A stretch of 64,000 nt of DNA from Pedobacter sp. HDW13 (GTDB lineage: Bacteria > Bacteroidota > Bacteroidia > Sphingobacteriales > Sphingobacteriaceae): NCBI RefSeq assembly GCF_011303555.1, contig NZ_CP049868.1, forward strand, positions 2,790,001 to 2,854,000, read 5' to 3'. A program made the translations under genes and the position numbers. Positions 25,936 to 35,104 of this stretch are shown piece by piece (positions within the stretch are counted from its first letter, which is position 1; each line of letters opens with the position of its first letter). The notes under the pieces are model-generated. The model worked only from the letters and a program-made list of their open reading frames with translations. It had not been told where the DNA came from and ran no database searches.

Positions 25936-27933
25936 ATGATAAACCGCGAAACGATAGATAAGATAATGGATACCGCCCGTATTGAGGAGGTAGTTGGGGA
26001 TTTTGTGCACTTAAAAAAACGCGGAACAAGTTTAATTGGTAATTGCCCTTTTCATGGCGAAAAAACACCTTCCTTTCACGTTTCCGTAACCAAGGGTATT
26101 TATAAATGCTTTGGCTGCGGTAAAGGGGGCGATTCGGTGCGCTTCATTATGGATCATGAAAAATATTCATATCCCGAAGCGCTTAAATTCTTAGCCAATA
26201 AATATAATATAGAAGTAGAGGAAGCCGAGCTTTCGCCCGAGGCTGCCGAGGCACAGAGCGCCAAGGAAAGCCTTTATATTGTATCGCAATATGCCAGTGC
26301 ATTTTTTGTGAAACAACTTTGGGATACCGAAGAGGGGCGGGGGATTGGTTTAAGCTATTTTAAAGAACGGGGCTTTAGAGAAGATATCCTTAAAAAGTTC
26401 GAAGTGGGTTACTCACCAGATGTTTGGGATGCGCTGACACAAAGTGCTACAAATGCAGGGCACAAGCTTGAGTTTTTAGAATCGACTGGTTTATCCATTA
26501 AAAACGACAACGGCAAAATTTACGACCGTTTTCGTGGCCGGGTAATGTTCCCAATCCATAACTTTACTGGCAGGATTATCGGTTTTGGTGGACGTACGTT
26601 AAAAACAGATAAGAATGTTCCGAAATATGTAAACTCGCCCGAAAGCGAAATTTACCATAAATCGAATGTGCTTTATGGTTTGTTTCATGCCAAAAAAGCC
26701 ATCCGCGATTTAGATAACTGTTACCTGGCCGAGGGCTATGCCGATGTACTTTCTGTGCACCAGGCTGGCATTGAAAATGTGGTGGCTTCATCCGGTACTT
26801 CGCTTACTGTAGAACAGATTAAACTCATTGGCCGTTTTACCCAAAACATTACCATTTTATTTGATGGCGATGCCGCAGGGATTAAGGCGTCGCTGCGTGG
26901 CTTGGATATGATCCTGGAAGAAGGCTTAAACGTGAAAATTGTTTCTTTCCCCGACGGGCACGATCCTGATTCGTACATGCACCATGTTGGGGCAGGCGCT
27001 TTCAAAACCTATTTGGAGCAAAACCGTAAAGATTTTATCCTTTACAAAGCCAATGTATTACTTAAAGATGCTGGTAACGATCCGATAAAACGGGCGGGTA
27101 TTATTCGCGATATTGTTGAAAGTATTGCTAAAATTCCCGATCAGATTAAGGCATCAGTATTTATCCGCGAGTGCAGCAGTCTGCTCGAAATAAGCGAACA
27201 GGTCTTATCTGGTGAGCTGACTAAAATGCGTTCGGCCAAACTGAAAAAGAACTTTGATAGTAATCAGCGAAGCAATCAATCGGCTGCTCCAAAACAGTCA
27301 TTTTCTTCTTTCTCTCCTGGTCCGCCGGAGCCACTTGGCCCACCCGATGATTTGTGGGATGATAGTGCCGGCCCTATGGGTTACGAGCCACAAGAGCCGA
27401 TTAAAGAAGAAGAGTATCAGGAAAATGAAATTGTACGCCTTTTACTAGCTTACGGGCACGAATTTGTAAACTGGGACAAAATAGACGATATGTATATTGG
27501 CCCGTTTATTATGCAAAACCTGGCCGATGTGGAGTTTGATGATCCGCTTTGCAAAAAAATTATTAATTATTATAAATCAGAGATCGATAACGGCCGGTTG
27601 CCTACAGCCAATCACTTTATTACGCATAAAGAACGCGAAATTGCCGATTTGGCCATTACCTTATCAAGTTCAGAACATGCGTTAAGCGAAAATTGGCTGA
27701 ATAAACATCTGATTTACGTTAAAGACGAATCGATGAATCTGAAAGCAACAATTTTGGGCGGGATTTTTCACCTTAAAAAGCGTAAAGTAGAAAATATTTT
27801 GATGAGTCTTTTAAAAGAAATTAAAGAAGAGAAGGACGCTGATAACCAGATGATTTTGATGCAACGTTATGGGGTGATTAAAGGGGTAGAACGCGAGATC
27901 TCTAAATTTTTAGGTTCGGTTATTGTGAAGTAA
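25936..27933 (+). CDS. dnaG: DNA primase DnaG
   Basis: DnaG makes RNA primers at the replication fork. The 665 residues show the N-terminal zinc-binding domain with Cys37, His40, Cys58 and Cys61, then RNA-polymerase-core motifs (FRGRVMFPIHN, RIIGFGGR), and the Toprim domain with LAEGYADVLS and LFDGDAAGIKAS. A Pro/Gly-rich linker (about 455-490) leads to a C-terminal helicase-interacting domain. ATG 25936 gives the expected start. Confidence 0.97.
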   Translation: MINRETIDKIMDTARIEEVVGDFVHLKKRGTSLIGNCPFHGEKTPSFHVSVTKGIYKCFGCGKGGDSVRFIMDHEKYSYPEALKFLANKYNIEVEEAELSPEAAEAQSAKESLYIVSQYASAFFVKQLWDTEEGRGIGLSYFKERGFREDILKKFEVGYSPDVWDALTQSATNAGHKLEFLESTGLSIKNDNGKIYDRFRGRVMFPIHNFTGRIIGFGGRTLKTDKNVPKYVNSPESEIYHKSNVLYGLFHAKKAIRDLDNCYLAEGYADVLSVHQAGIENVVASSGTSLTVEQIKLIGRFTQNITILFDGDAAGIKASLRGLDMILEEGLNVKIVSFPDGHDPDSYMHHVGAGAFKTYLEQNRKDFILYKANVLLKDAGNDPIKRAGIIRDIVESIAKIPDQIKASVFIRECSSLLEISEQVLSGELTKMRSAKLKKNFDSNQRSNQSAAPKQSFSSFSPGPPEPLGPPDDLWDDSAGPMGYEPQEPIKEEEYQENEIVRLLLAYGHEFVNWDKIDDMYIGPFIMQNLADVEFDDPLCKKIINYYKSEIDNGRLPTANHFITHKEREIADLAITLSSSEHALSENWLNKHLIYVKDESMNLKATILGGIFHLKKRKVENILMSLLKEIKEEKDADNQMILMQRYGVIKGVEREISKFLGSVIVK

Positions 27934-28015
27934 TGATTGAATTTGGAATTGAGAGAGAATGTATTTGTTAACAATATGCTTAAATTCAATCATTCAAAAC
28001 TCTATCCTTCAATTC
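27934..28015. repeat. Palindromic word-repeat element (TGATTGAAT type), second copy
   Basis: TGATTGAATTT (27934-27944) pairs with AAATTCAATCA (27982-27992). The words GAATTGAG, CATTCAAAA and TTCAATTCAAT recur around it. It begins at the dnaG stop codon and shares its word with the element at 14018-14100. Confidence 0.7.
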
Positions 28016-28027
28016 AATAATTAAAAG

Positions 28028-28392
28028 ATGGCGCTCCATAATGATTTAGGCCGGTTAGGCGAAAGTATTGCCAGGCAATATCTGGAAAGCAAGGACTAAG
28101 AGCTATTGGATGAATACTGGACCTATGGCAAAGCAGAAGTCGATCTTATGTTTATAAAGACGGGATAATGATCTTTGTAGAAGTGAAATCGCGCAGCTCG
28201 GTTGCTTTTGGGGAGCCTGAAGATTTTGTCGACAAAGCCAAACAGATATAAATGGAACTTGCCGCTAATGCCTATATAGAAATCATGAATCATCAAAATG
28301 ATATCCGTTTTGATATTATTGCAATTACATTTACCAAAAATAAAGATCATACATTAAACCATATTGAAGATGCATTTTGGCCTGAAGACTAA
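28028..28392 (+). pseudogene. YraN-like (UPF0102) endonuclease-fold protein, decayed
   Basis: Conceptual repair gives an UPF0102 protein of about 121 residues: MALHNDLGRLGES at the start, YGKAEVDLMF, then MIFVEVKSRSSVAFG, the PD-(D/E)xK-like core of the family. Three lesions interrupt it: a TAA at 28097-28099 where Tyr is expected before ELLDE; a lost A in the run at 28156-28158 (KDGIMIFVEVK resumes in the next frame); and a TAA at 28249-28251 in KQI-stop-MELAAN, where Lys is usual. The gene is therefore a genuine-looking pseudogene. YraN function is unproven. The end overlaps the glutaminyl cyclase gene. Confidence 0.88.
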
Positions 28393-29452
28393 CGCTATTA
28401 AAAAAATTATATACCTCGGTTTAACCTGTGCAGTGTTAAGTGCCTGCAAAAACGATGCTAGTACCAATTACCGCAGTTTTCTATCACCCATGATTGGTGT
28501 TAATGTGCCCTTAGGCAACGAGATCGATGTAAAGGTGCAATTTGGCGGCGGAGAACCTGTAGATTCGGTGGTTTACTTAATCGATACCATAAAAGTAATT
28601 GCCAAAACAGATACCGGAGCCGTTAAGCTTAAAACCGAAGGACTTAAACTGGGTAACCACCTGTTAACCGCAAAAATTTTCGGTGCCGGTAAATCAGAGG
28701 ATGTTACGTCCAATATCAACGTGCTGGCGGCAAAGGCGCCTGTGGCATACACCTACAAAGTAATTAAAACCTTACCACACGATACCGCTTCGTATGTAGA
28801 AGGTTTGGAATATCATGATGGCTTTTTTTACGAAAGTGCTGGCGATTATGGCCATTCGAGCCTGCGTAAAGTAGAACCTTCAACGGGTAAAATACTGCAG
28901 AAAACTGATTTGGATAAACAATACTTTGGAGAAGGAATTACCGTTGTTGGAGATAAGATTATCCAGCTTACCTACCGTGAGAAAGTAGGTTTTGTGTACG
29001 ATAAAAATACCTTTAAAAAACTATCGGAATTTGCCTACACCACAGGTAGAGAAGGCTGGGGGCTTGCTTTTGACGGCGAAAAAATATTGAATACGGATGG
29101 TTCCAATACTATTTTTTTCCTGAATAAAGATACCTATCAAAAAATTAGCTCTATTGATGTATTTGATGATAAAGGGGCTATCCAAAACCTGAACGAACTC
29201 GAATTGATTGATGGTAAAATATATGCCAACGTATATACCACCAATAATATCCTGATCATTAACCCCCAAACAGGCGCGGTAGAATGCAGCATAGATTTAT
29301 CGGGATTATTGCCTGCCGATTACTTTAAAAGCGAAGATGCCAGGGCTAATAATGTACTTAATGGTATTGCTTACGATAAGGCAGGTAAGAGACTCTTTGT
29401 GGCAGGCAAGAAATGGCCACATATTTTTCAGATTGAACTGATTAAAAAGTAA
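28370..29452 (+). CDS. Glutaminyl-peptide cyclotransferase, lipoprotein
   Basis: Starting at ATG 28370 (a TTG lies two codons upstream), the 360-residue product has a lipoprotein signal ending AVLSAC-KND. A bacterial-type glutaminyl cyclase propeller follows, with SYVEGLEYHDGFFYESAGDYGHSSLRK, YFGEGITVVGDKIIQLTYRE, EGWGLAFDG, NELELIDGKIYANVY and NVLNGIAYD. The enzyme turns N-terminal Gln into pyroglutamate. In Bacteroidota many signal peptidase cuts leave N-terminal Gln (A-Q), so exported proteins are the likely substrates. The start lies inside the end of the yraN remnant. Confidence 0.9.
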   Translation: MHFGLKTNAIKKIIYLGLTCAVLSACKNDASTNYRSFLSPMIGVNVPLGNEIDVKVQFGGGEPVDSVVYLIDTIKVIAKTDTGAVKLKTEGLKLGNHLLTAKIFGAGKSEDVTSNINVLAAKAPVAYTYKVIKTLPHDTASYVEGLEYHDGFFYESAGDYGHSSLRKVEPSTGKILQKTDLDKQYFGEGITVVGDKIIQLTYREKVGFVYDKNTFKKLSEFAYTTGREGWGLAFDGEKILNTDGSNTIFFLNKDTYQKISSIDVFDDKGAIQNLNELELIDGKIYANVYTTNNILIINPQTGAVECSIDLSGLLPADYFKSEDARANNVLNGIAYDKAGKRLFVAGKKWPHIFQIELIKK

Positions 29453-29454
29453 TA

Positions 29455-29490
29455 AAAAGGCCGGGTTTCATTAATCCGGCCTTTTGTTTT
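29455..29490. terminator. Bidirectional terminator between convergent genes
   Basis: AAAAAGGCCGG pairs with CCGGCCTTTTG around GTTTCATTAAT, with T-runs on both strands. It separates the glutaminyl cyclase and DUF4251 genes. Confidence 0.9.
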
Positions 29491-30020
29491 TAATCTTTTT
29501 TCTTGGGCTCGTCTAAATAGCCATTAAAAAGAATGGGTTGCTTGTTTACACTCGTTGCTGTTAAGGAGGCATAACCATTGGTAGAAATATTAATGGTAAA
29601 CCGGTAATTTTCTTTGCTTACATCCTTAGTATTAATCTGGATGGTATAGGCTCCTCTTTTGTTTTTGGTTTCGGTATAACTAAAATCTTTCGAAGTAAAT
29701 TTAATTCCACCCTGCGTTGGGTCCATAGGTGCTGAGAATGCTCTGCCGTAATAGGGTAGGTAAGCCACAATACTATCTTTAGTTACCCTAACATCGTATT
29801 GCGAACCCGAAAGGTTAATACTCGAACCGCCTTGTCCACCAGGCATCATCATCAGTACTTTATTGATGTCGTTATTCGCCATTGGGATAGCTGTATTGGC
29901 TACAAATATATAATTCTTATCGCCTACGATCCGGGTGGTGGTTTCTTTGTTTGTTTGGGCAAATAACTGAGTGGCAAAAGAAATAAATGCCAGGCTCAAT
30001 ATTAAATTTAAACGTTTCAT
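29490..30020 (-). CDS. DUF4251 family protein, secreted
   Basis: The 176-residue product has a signal peptide (MKRLNLILSLAFISFATQLFAQ). The mature part fits DUF4251: YIFVANTAIPM, then SQYDVRVTKDSIVAYLPYYGRAFSAP, GGIKFTSKDFSY and YTIQINTKD. The family is a small beta protein common in Bacteroidota with no known role. Confidence 0.85.
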   Translation of the reverse strand: MKRLNLILSLAFISFATQLFAQTNKETTTRIVGDKNYIFVANTAIPMANNDINKVLMMMPGGQGGSSINLSGSQYDVRVTKDSIVAYLPYYGRAFSAPMDPTQGGIKFTSKDFSYTETKNKRGAYTIQINTKDVSKENYRFTINISTNGYASLTATSVNKQPILFNGYLDEPKKKD

Positions 30021-30117
30021 AATGTGTGTTTTTAAATGTTTAACAATTTAAAGATGCGCCAATGCGGAATATTCCATAATGGTGCCAAGAATGAAATGCT
30101 TAGTAAATTTAACGAAT

Positions 30118-30756
30118 TTAGTTCTTATATAGTGGGTTTACGCCCACAGAATTGTTCGATTTATAAAGTGGGTTATTCTTTTCACCCTCTGATGCACCAA
30201 GCGCAGTGAATTTATAGCTTCCAGGCGCCAGGTTGTTTAATTCAATTGTTCCGTTTTCATCCGTAATCAGTGTAATTAAGCTACCGCCTGGGTTTTTGCC
30301 ACCTTTAACAATAATGCCACCAATAGGCGAACCAGCTACCCTCGATTTTGGATTACTTGCAGGTACGGAAATAACAAATTTATAATCGCCGGTAGTGGTA
30401 TTATTGAATTGGATTTCTCCTTTTTCGTTCGTGGTGAGGTTAATGGTATTATCGCCCGATTTTTTACCTCCTTTTACCACAATACCGCCAATGGGCTGAC
30501 CTGCAACAAAACTAACTTCACCTGTGGTAACATTAAGTTTGCCTTTGATCGATTTCATGATGCATGGGAAATGTGACTCTGGGTAGTTGAGTTTGCAATA
30601 ATCGCAGTAGTGCCCTTCGGGAGCAGCAGTTTTTAATTGCTGCGGCACAGCTTCTTTTATAGCAGATGAGGTTTGAGTGGCAGTTCTTTGTACTTGTGCA
30701 AAAACGGCAAATGAAATGGATAGCAGAAATACCGCTATTGCAGCACATTTTTTCAT
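30118..30756 (-). CDS. Secreted protein with duplicated PIGGI-VKGGK domain
   Basis: The 212-residue protein has a signal peptide (MKKCAAIAVFLLSISFAVFAQ), then a Cys-rich segment (YCDYCKLNYPESHFPC). Two copies of a roughly 65-residue beta domain follow; each starts with G-PIGGI-VKGGK and ends with G-I-NN---G-YKF, as in Cna-B/carboxypeptidase-regulatory-like folds. The C-terminus repeats NPLYK. I know no name for this protein. Secretion and possible surface display are inferred from the fold. Confidence 0.75.
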   Translation of the reverse strand: MKKCAAIAVFLLSISFAVFAQVQRTATQTSSAIKEAVPQQLKTAAPEGHYCDYCKLNYPESHFPCIMKSIKGKLNVTTGEVSFVAGQPIGGIVVKGGKKSGDNTINLTTNEKGEIQFNNTTTGDYKFVISVPASNPKSRVAGSPIGGIIVKGGKNPGGSLITLITDENGTIELNNLAPGSYKFTALGASEGEKNNPLYKSNNSVGVNPLYKN

Positions 30757-30843
30757 AATATTTGATTAGAAGCATAAAATTAATCAAAAAATATGGCTCT
30801 TGCTACTTTTTGCCTTGCGGTAAAACATAAGGGGCTTTTCGGC

Positions 30844-31185
30844 CTATTTCTTCTTCGATGCTTTAGCAAATGGATTAAAATCCAGTGCGAGGTTAATCCA
30901 GTAATCGAGTTCATCATTCCGGTTTAAAACATCGGCCGATACCAGGATGTAACCCTTCATGGGACGGCCACCCATTGCCATTTGCTCCCAGCCATCTTTA
31001 TCGGCCAGGCTATCAAAAGTATTTGGATCAAGGCGTACCATCATGTTGCTTTTGGAAATCCCCAGACACATTTTGCCATTAACCATAAAAACTAAACCGC
31101 TAAACATCTCTTTCTCTTCTACATCGGTTAAGTGTTGCAAGCGCTCGGCTATACGCAGGGCTAAGGTTTCGTCGTAAGTTCTCAT
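30844..31185 (-). CDS. TfoX N-terminal domain protein
   Basis: The 113-residue cytoplasmic protein covers the TfoX/Sxy N-terminal domain: EKEMFSGLVFMVNGKMCLGI, MMVRLDP, then GRPMKGYILVS. In gamma-proteobacteria TfoX controls competence; stand-alone N-domains in Bacteroidota have no shown role. Length fits a single domain with a basic tail (KASKKK). Confidence 0.85.
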   Translation of the reverse strand: MRTYDETLALRIAERLQHLTDVEEKEMFSGLVFMVNGKMCLGISKSNMMVRLDPNTFDSLADKDGWEQMAMGGRPMKGYILVSADVLNRNDELDYWINLALDFNPFAKASKKK

Positions 31186-31263
31186 TAATTACTCATATTA
31201 TTTACCATAACAATTTAATCTTTTAGCATTCCTTTGGCAAAGGATATTTATTATTTTTACAAA

Positions 31264-31872
31264 ATGTTATTAAACTGCTACCAAGAAGAATTATTAGAAG
31301 CTGGATGTGATGAAGCTGGAAGAGGTTGTTTGGCTGGGCCTGTATTTGCTGCCGCAGTTATTTTGCCCAAGGGTTTTGTTTTGGAAGGTTTAAACGATTC
31401 GAAGCAGTTATCGCACGGGCAGCGCGATTTGCTAAGGCCAATTATCGAAAAAGAAGCTTTGGCCTGGGCAGTAGCCTCATGCGACCATGAAGAAATAGAC
31501 CGGATTAATATCCTCAATGCTTCTTTTTTGGCCATGCACCGTGCTATCGAAAAGCTAAAAGCACAGCCAGGTTACCTGGTTATTGATGGAAACAGGTTTA
31601 AAACATACCCAAACATTCCACACAGCTGTATTGTAAAAGGCGACGGAAAATATTTAAATATTGCTGCGGCCTCTATTCTGGCTAAAACACACCGCGATGA
31701 ATATATGACCAACCTGCATGTCGATTATCCGCATTACAACTGGCAGAAAAATAAAGGCTACCCAACCATTGCACACCGAAAAGCGGTTTTGGAAATAGGA
31801 TTGTCGCCCTTTCACCGCAAAACTTTTAATGTAAGTGAGCCTCAGCTCGAGCTGTTTTCAAAAAACGCCTAA
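31264..31872 (+). CDS. rnhB: Ribonuclease HII
   Basis: RNase HII removes RNA and single ribonucleotides from RNA-DNA hybrids. From ATG 31264 the product has 202 residues. Catalytic motifs are AGCDEAGRG near residue 12, the Asp in YLVIDGNRF near 103, and [15 protein letters not shown] near 156; SPFHRKTF near the end is typical of the family. An in-frame TTG at 31234 would add ten non-conserved residues. A TATTTTTA box at 31252-31259 sits right before the ATG. Confidence 0.95.
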   Translation: MLLNCYQEELLEAGCDEAGRGCLAGPVFAAAVILPKGFVLEGLNDSKQLSHGQRDLLRPIIEKEALAWAVASCDHEEIDRINILNASFLAMHRAIEKLKAQPGYLVIDGNRFKTYPNIPHSCIVKGDGKYLNIAAASILAKTHRDEYMTNLHVDYPHYNWQKNKGYPTIAHRKAVLEIGLSPFHRKTFNVSEPQLELFSKNA

Positions 31873-31893
31873 AATTTCGTATTTTCACAGCAC

Positions 31894-33096
31894 GTGAAGA
31901 TTCTGTTAATTACTAAGCGGGTTCCCTTTCCGCCAAATAGTGGTTATCCAATTGTGGTTTACAATACCATAAAAGGCCTGCTGCAACTTGGTGCAGATAT
32001 TACTTTGTTTAGTCTTAACCCCAGTAAAGCCCGCGTTGATATTGAAGATATTTACGACCCGGTTTTTGAGCAGATTAAATACCACACCTGCGATCTGGAT
32101 ACCGAAGTAAACATTTGGTCGGCCTTTTTTAATATTTTCACCAACGAATCTTACAACGTTTCCAGATATTATAATGAAGATGCAGCCCGACAGCTGGAAA
32201 GCCTGCTGCGGGAAAATGCATTTGACATTATCCAGTTTGAAGGTCTTTTCGTTGTACCTTATTTAGATGTGGTTAAGGCCAACAGCAACGCCAAGCTGAT
32301 TTACCGTGCCCATAATATCGAATTTACGATGTGGGAACGTCTTTCACACTCCGAAAAGTTCCTCATCCGACGTAAATACCTTGCTTTTCTGGCTCAGCGG
32401 TTAAAAGCTTATGAAACTGATCAGATTAACCGTTTCCACCAGATTTTTGCCATTAGCGAGCCCGACAGGCAAAGCATCTTGCGGTTTGGCTGCGAAGTGC
32501 CCATGTCTGTTTTTCCGGTGGCCATCGATCTGGAAAAATATAAGGTAGATAAAAGTAAAACCAGTTTTCCTACACTTTTCCATTTAGGGGCTATGGACTG
32601 GCGGCCAAACCAGGAAGGTTTAGAATGGTTTTTAGACGATATTTGGCCGGATATTGAAAAACTCAATAAAGACCTGCGCTTTTACATTGCGGGCAAAAAC
32701 ATGCAGAAACATTTTTTTGAATATGATTCTGAAAACCTGATTGTTGAAGGCGAAGTTTTCGATGCAATAGAATTTATGAATTCGAAGGCGATTATGATTG
32801 TGCCTTTAATTTCGGGCACCGGTATGCGGGTAAAAATTATTGAGGGCATGGCCATGAAAAAATGCATTATTGCCACCGCTACTGCTGCCGAAGGCATAAA
32901 CTGCCGTCATGGTCACGATATTTTAATTGCAGATTCGGCCGATGAGTTTTACCGTTCTATACTACAATGCATTATTAACCCAAAACGCTGGATGGAAATC
33001 GGTGAAAATGCCAGGAAAACGGTAGAGAACGACCACGGCGTGCATTTAATATCTTCAAAAATGTTAAAGATTTACGAAGAACTGATTGGTATTTAG
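31894..33096 (+). CDS. Family 4 glycosyltransferase
   Basis: The 400-residue protein is a GT-B glycosyltransferase. The N-terminal Rossmann domain starts ILLITKRVPFPPNSGYPI; the C-terminal half shows LFHLGAMDWRPNQEGLEWFL, DLRFYIAGKNM, and the nucleotide-sugar site MIVPLISGTGMRVKIIEGMAMKKCIIAT with AAEGI. Members build surface polysaccharides from NDP-sugars. The start is GTG 31894, 21 bases after rnhB. No other polysaccharide genes are adjacent, so the product is unknown. Confidence 0.9.
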   Translation: MKILLITKRVPFPPNSGYPIVVYNTIKGLLQLGADITLFSLNPSKARVDIEDIYDPVFEQIKYHTCDLDTEVNIWSAFFNIFTNESYNVSRYYNEDAARQLESLLRENAFDIIQFEGLFVVPYLDVVKANSNAKLIYRAHNIEFTMWERLSHSEKFLIRRKYLAFLAQRLKAYETDQINRFHQIFAISEPDRQSILRFGCEVPMSVFPVAIDLEKYKVDKSKTSFPTLFHLGAMDWRPNQEGLEWFLDDIWPDIEKLNKDLRFYIAGKNMQKHFFEYDSENLIVEGEVFDAIEFMNSKAIMIVPLISGTGMRVKIIEGMAMKKCIIATATAAEGINCRHGHDILIADSADEFYRSILQCIINPKRWMEIGENARKTVENDHGVHLISSKMLKIYEELIGI

Positions 33097-33196
33097 CAGA
33101 AAACCAGACAGCAGTAGCAGCTAAATGCGTTCATAAATCTTCAAAAAACAGCTAAATTCTCCTCAATTTTAGCCTTAAACATTGTCATTTTCTTAG

Positions 33197-33204
33197 TACT
33201 TTTG
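33197..33204 (+). promoter_or_regulatory. Probable -7 promoter box of gcvT
   Basis: TACTTTTG matches TAnnTTTG exactly and lies 19 bases before the gcvT ATG at 33224. No glycine riboswitch is visible in the leader. Confidence 0.55.
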
Positions 33205-33223
33205 CCGCAACTAAAAAATTAGC

Positions 33224-34303
33224 ATGAAAAATACCGCATTAACAGAAAAACACATCGCTTTAGGCGCTAAAATGGTTCCATTTGCTGGCTATAATATGCC
33301 AGTTACTTACGAAGGTATAAACGCAGAACATGCAACTGTTCGTAATGGAGTTGGTGTTTTCGATGTTAGCCACATGGGTGAGTTTATTTTAAAAGGTGAA
33401 AATGCATTAGACCTTATTCAACGTGTAACCAGTAACGACGCTTCGAAATTACACGATGGTAAAGTACAGTACTCTTGCCTGCCTAATAAAGATGGTGGTA
33501 TTGTTGATGATTTATTGGTGTACCGCATAGATGAGAAAACCTACATGCTGGTTGTAAATGCATCGAATATTGAGAAAGACTGGAACTGGATTGAGCAGTT
33601 TAATACCAATGGTGTAGAAATGCACAATATATCTGACCAGACTTCTCTTTTAGCCATTCAGGGACCTAAAGCTGCTGATGCTTTACAAAGCTTAACGGAT
33701 GTAGATTTGGCCTCGATGGAATATTACACCTTTGTTAAAGGTACTTTTGCCGGTATTGAAAATGTAGTAATTTCGGCAACAGGTTACACTGGTGCGGGTG
33801 GTTTTGAGATTTATTTCGAAAATCAATATGCCGACCAGATTTGGGATGCTATTTTTGAAGCTGGAAAAACACAGAATATTAAACCAATTGGCTTGGGTGC
33901 ACGTGATACACTGCGTTTAGAAATGGGTTTCTGTTTATACGGAAATGATATCGACGATACTACTTCGCCAATTGAAGCTGGTTTAGGCTGGATTACCAAA
34001 TTTTCGAAACCATTTACCAATTCTGAAGCTTTACAAGCCCAGAAAGAAGCCGGAATCCAGAAAAAACTGGTAGGTTTTGAAATGATCGACCGTGGTATTC
34101 CGCGTCACGATTATGAAATTGCTGATGCTGAAGGAAATGTAATTGGCAGGGTAACTTCGGGTACACAGGCACCTTCGTTGCAAAAAGCAATCGGAATGGG
34201 CTACGTAGCCAAAGATTTTGCTAAAGAAGGAACTGAGGTTTTCATCAACATCCGCAATACACCTATTAAAGCAAAAGTGGTTAAATTCCCTTTTTATAAA
34301 TAA
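33224..34303 (+). CDS. gcvT: Glycine cleavage system aminomethyltransferase (T protein)
   Basis: GcvT moves the methylene group of the lipoyl-bound intermediate to tetrahydrofolate, releasing ammonia. The 359 residues carry [34 protein letters not shown] at the start, LLAIQGPKA near 140, [15 protein letters not shown] near 185, [13 protein letters not shown] near 224 and the C-terminal domain [12 protein letters not shown] near 306. Length and motifs are those of the true T protein rather than YgfZ. Other gcv genes are not in the window. Confidence 0.97.
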   Translation: MKNTALTEKHIALGAKMVPFAGYNMPVTYEGINAEHATVRNGVGVFDVSHMGEFILKGENALDLIQRVTSNDASKLHDGKVQYSCLPNKDGGIVDDLLVYRIDEKTYMLVVNASNIEKDWNWIEQFNTNGVEMHNISDQTSLLAIQGPKAADALQSLTDVDLASMEYYTFVKGTFAGIENVVISATGYTGAGGFEIYFENQYADQIWDAIFEAGKTQNIKPIGLGARDTLRLEMGFCLYGNDIDDTTSPIEAGLGWITKFSKPFTNSEALQAQKEAGIQKKLVGFEMIDRGIPRHDYEIADAEGNVIGRVTSGTQAPSLQKAIGMGYVAKDFAKEGTEVFINIRNTPIKAKVVKFPFYK

Positions 34304-34307
34304 GATT

Positions 34308-34366
34308 TGAGATTATGGATATGAGATTTTAGATGGTTTGACCATCAAGATCTCATATCTCCAATC
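34308..34366. repeat. Palindromic word-repeat element (GATATGAGAT type)
   Basis: ATATGAGAT (34319-34327) pairs with ATCTCATAT (34350-34358), and GATGG/CCATC closes the inner loop at 34332-34346. The words TTTGAGATT and TCCAATCTT add imperfect pairing outside. It lies between gcvT and the comB-like gene, on the same strand. Confidence 0.7.
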
Positions 34367-34387
34367 TTGATACCCCAATTTCGTCAA

Positions 34388-35104
34388 ATGTCAAAAAAAA
34401 TAGAAGTTTGCTTAACACCCGCTTTGATCGATTTATACGATATTGAGCAAAGTATTGTGGTAGTTATTGATATTTTAAGGGCTACATCATCTATTACTTA
34501 TGGGATAGATAACGGCGCAGAAGCTATTATTCCGGTAGCTCATGTAGAAGATTGCTTAAAATACAGCGATAGTGGATTTTTATTGGCTGCCGAAAGAAAC
34601 GGTGAAGTTGTGGCAGGTTACGATTTCGGGAATTCACCTTTTTCTTATACACCCGAAAAAGTGGGCGGAAAAACGGTTGTTTTAACCACAACCAATGGTA
34701 CAAAAGCTTTACACCTGGCTCAAAAAAGAGCTTTCCAAGTGGTTATTGGCTCATTTCTTAATTTAAATACACTTTGTGCTTATTTAAAAAGCCAGGATAA
34801 AAATGTATTGTTGTTGTGCGCAGGTTGGAAAGATCAGTTTAACCTGGAGGACACCTTATTTGCCGGTGCTGTTGTAAATCAGCTTCGTAAGAGTTTTGAG
34901 CATTTCGATGATTCGAGCGTTGCGGCAGAAGATTTGTACCTGCTGGCTAAAGATGATTTACGAACTTACTTACATAAATCATCGCACAGCCATCGTTTGG
35001 CCCAACTTAATATAGAAGAAGATGTGGTGTTTTGTCTGCAATTAAATATTTGTAAGGCCATCCCCGTTTTGCAAGGTGAAAGTTTGGTAGCTTTAAAATA
35101 CTAA
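34388..35104 (+). CDS. 2-phosphosulfolactate phosphatase family protein (ComB-like)
   Basis: From ATG 34388 the product has 238 residues (a TTG lies seven codons upstream). ComB family marks are VCLTPALIDLYDI, VVVIDILRATSSITYGIDNGA, LLAAERNGEVVAGYDFGNSP, VVLTTTNGTKAL and VLLLCAGW-DQFNLEDTLFAGAV. In methanogens ComB makes sulfolactate for coenzyme M. Bacteroidota do not make that cofactor, so here it might feed sulfolactate/cysteate for sulfonolipids or act on another phosphate ester; this is inference. Its stop overlaps the stop of the convergent barrel gene. Confidence 0.88.
   Translation: MSKKIEVCLTPALIDLYDIEQSIVVVIDILRATSSITYGIDNGAEAIIPVAHVEDCLKYSDSGFLLAAERNGEVVAGYDFGNSPFSYTPEKVGGKTVVLTTTNGTKALHLAQKRAFQVVIGSFLNLNTLCAYLKSQDKNVLLLCAGWKDQFNLEDTLFAGAVVNQLRKSFEHFDDSSVAAEDLYLLAKDDLRTYLHKSSHSHRLAQLNIEEDVVFCLQLNICKAIPVLQGESLVALKY

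Noticed and set aside
33097..33223. Possible glycine riboswitch before gcvT
   Set aside because: The conserved glycine aptamer core could not be found, and a promoter box sits only 19 bases before the start codon, leaving no room for an aptamer.
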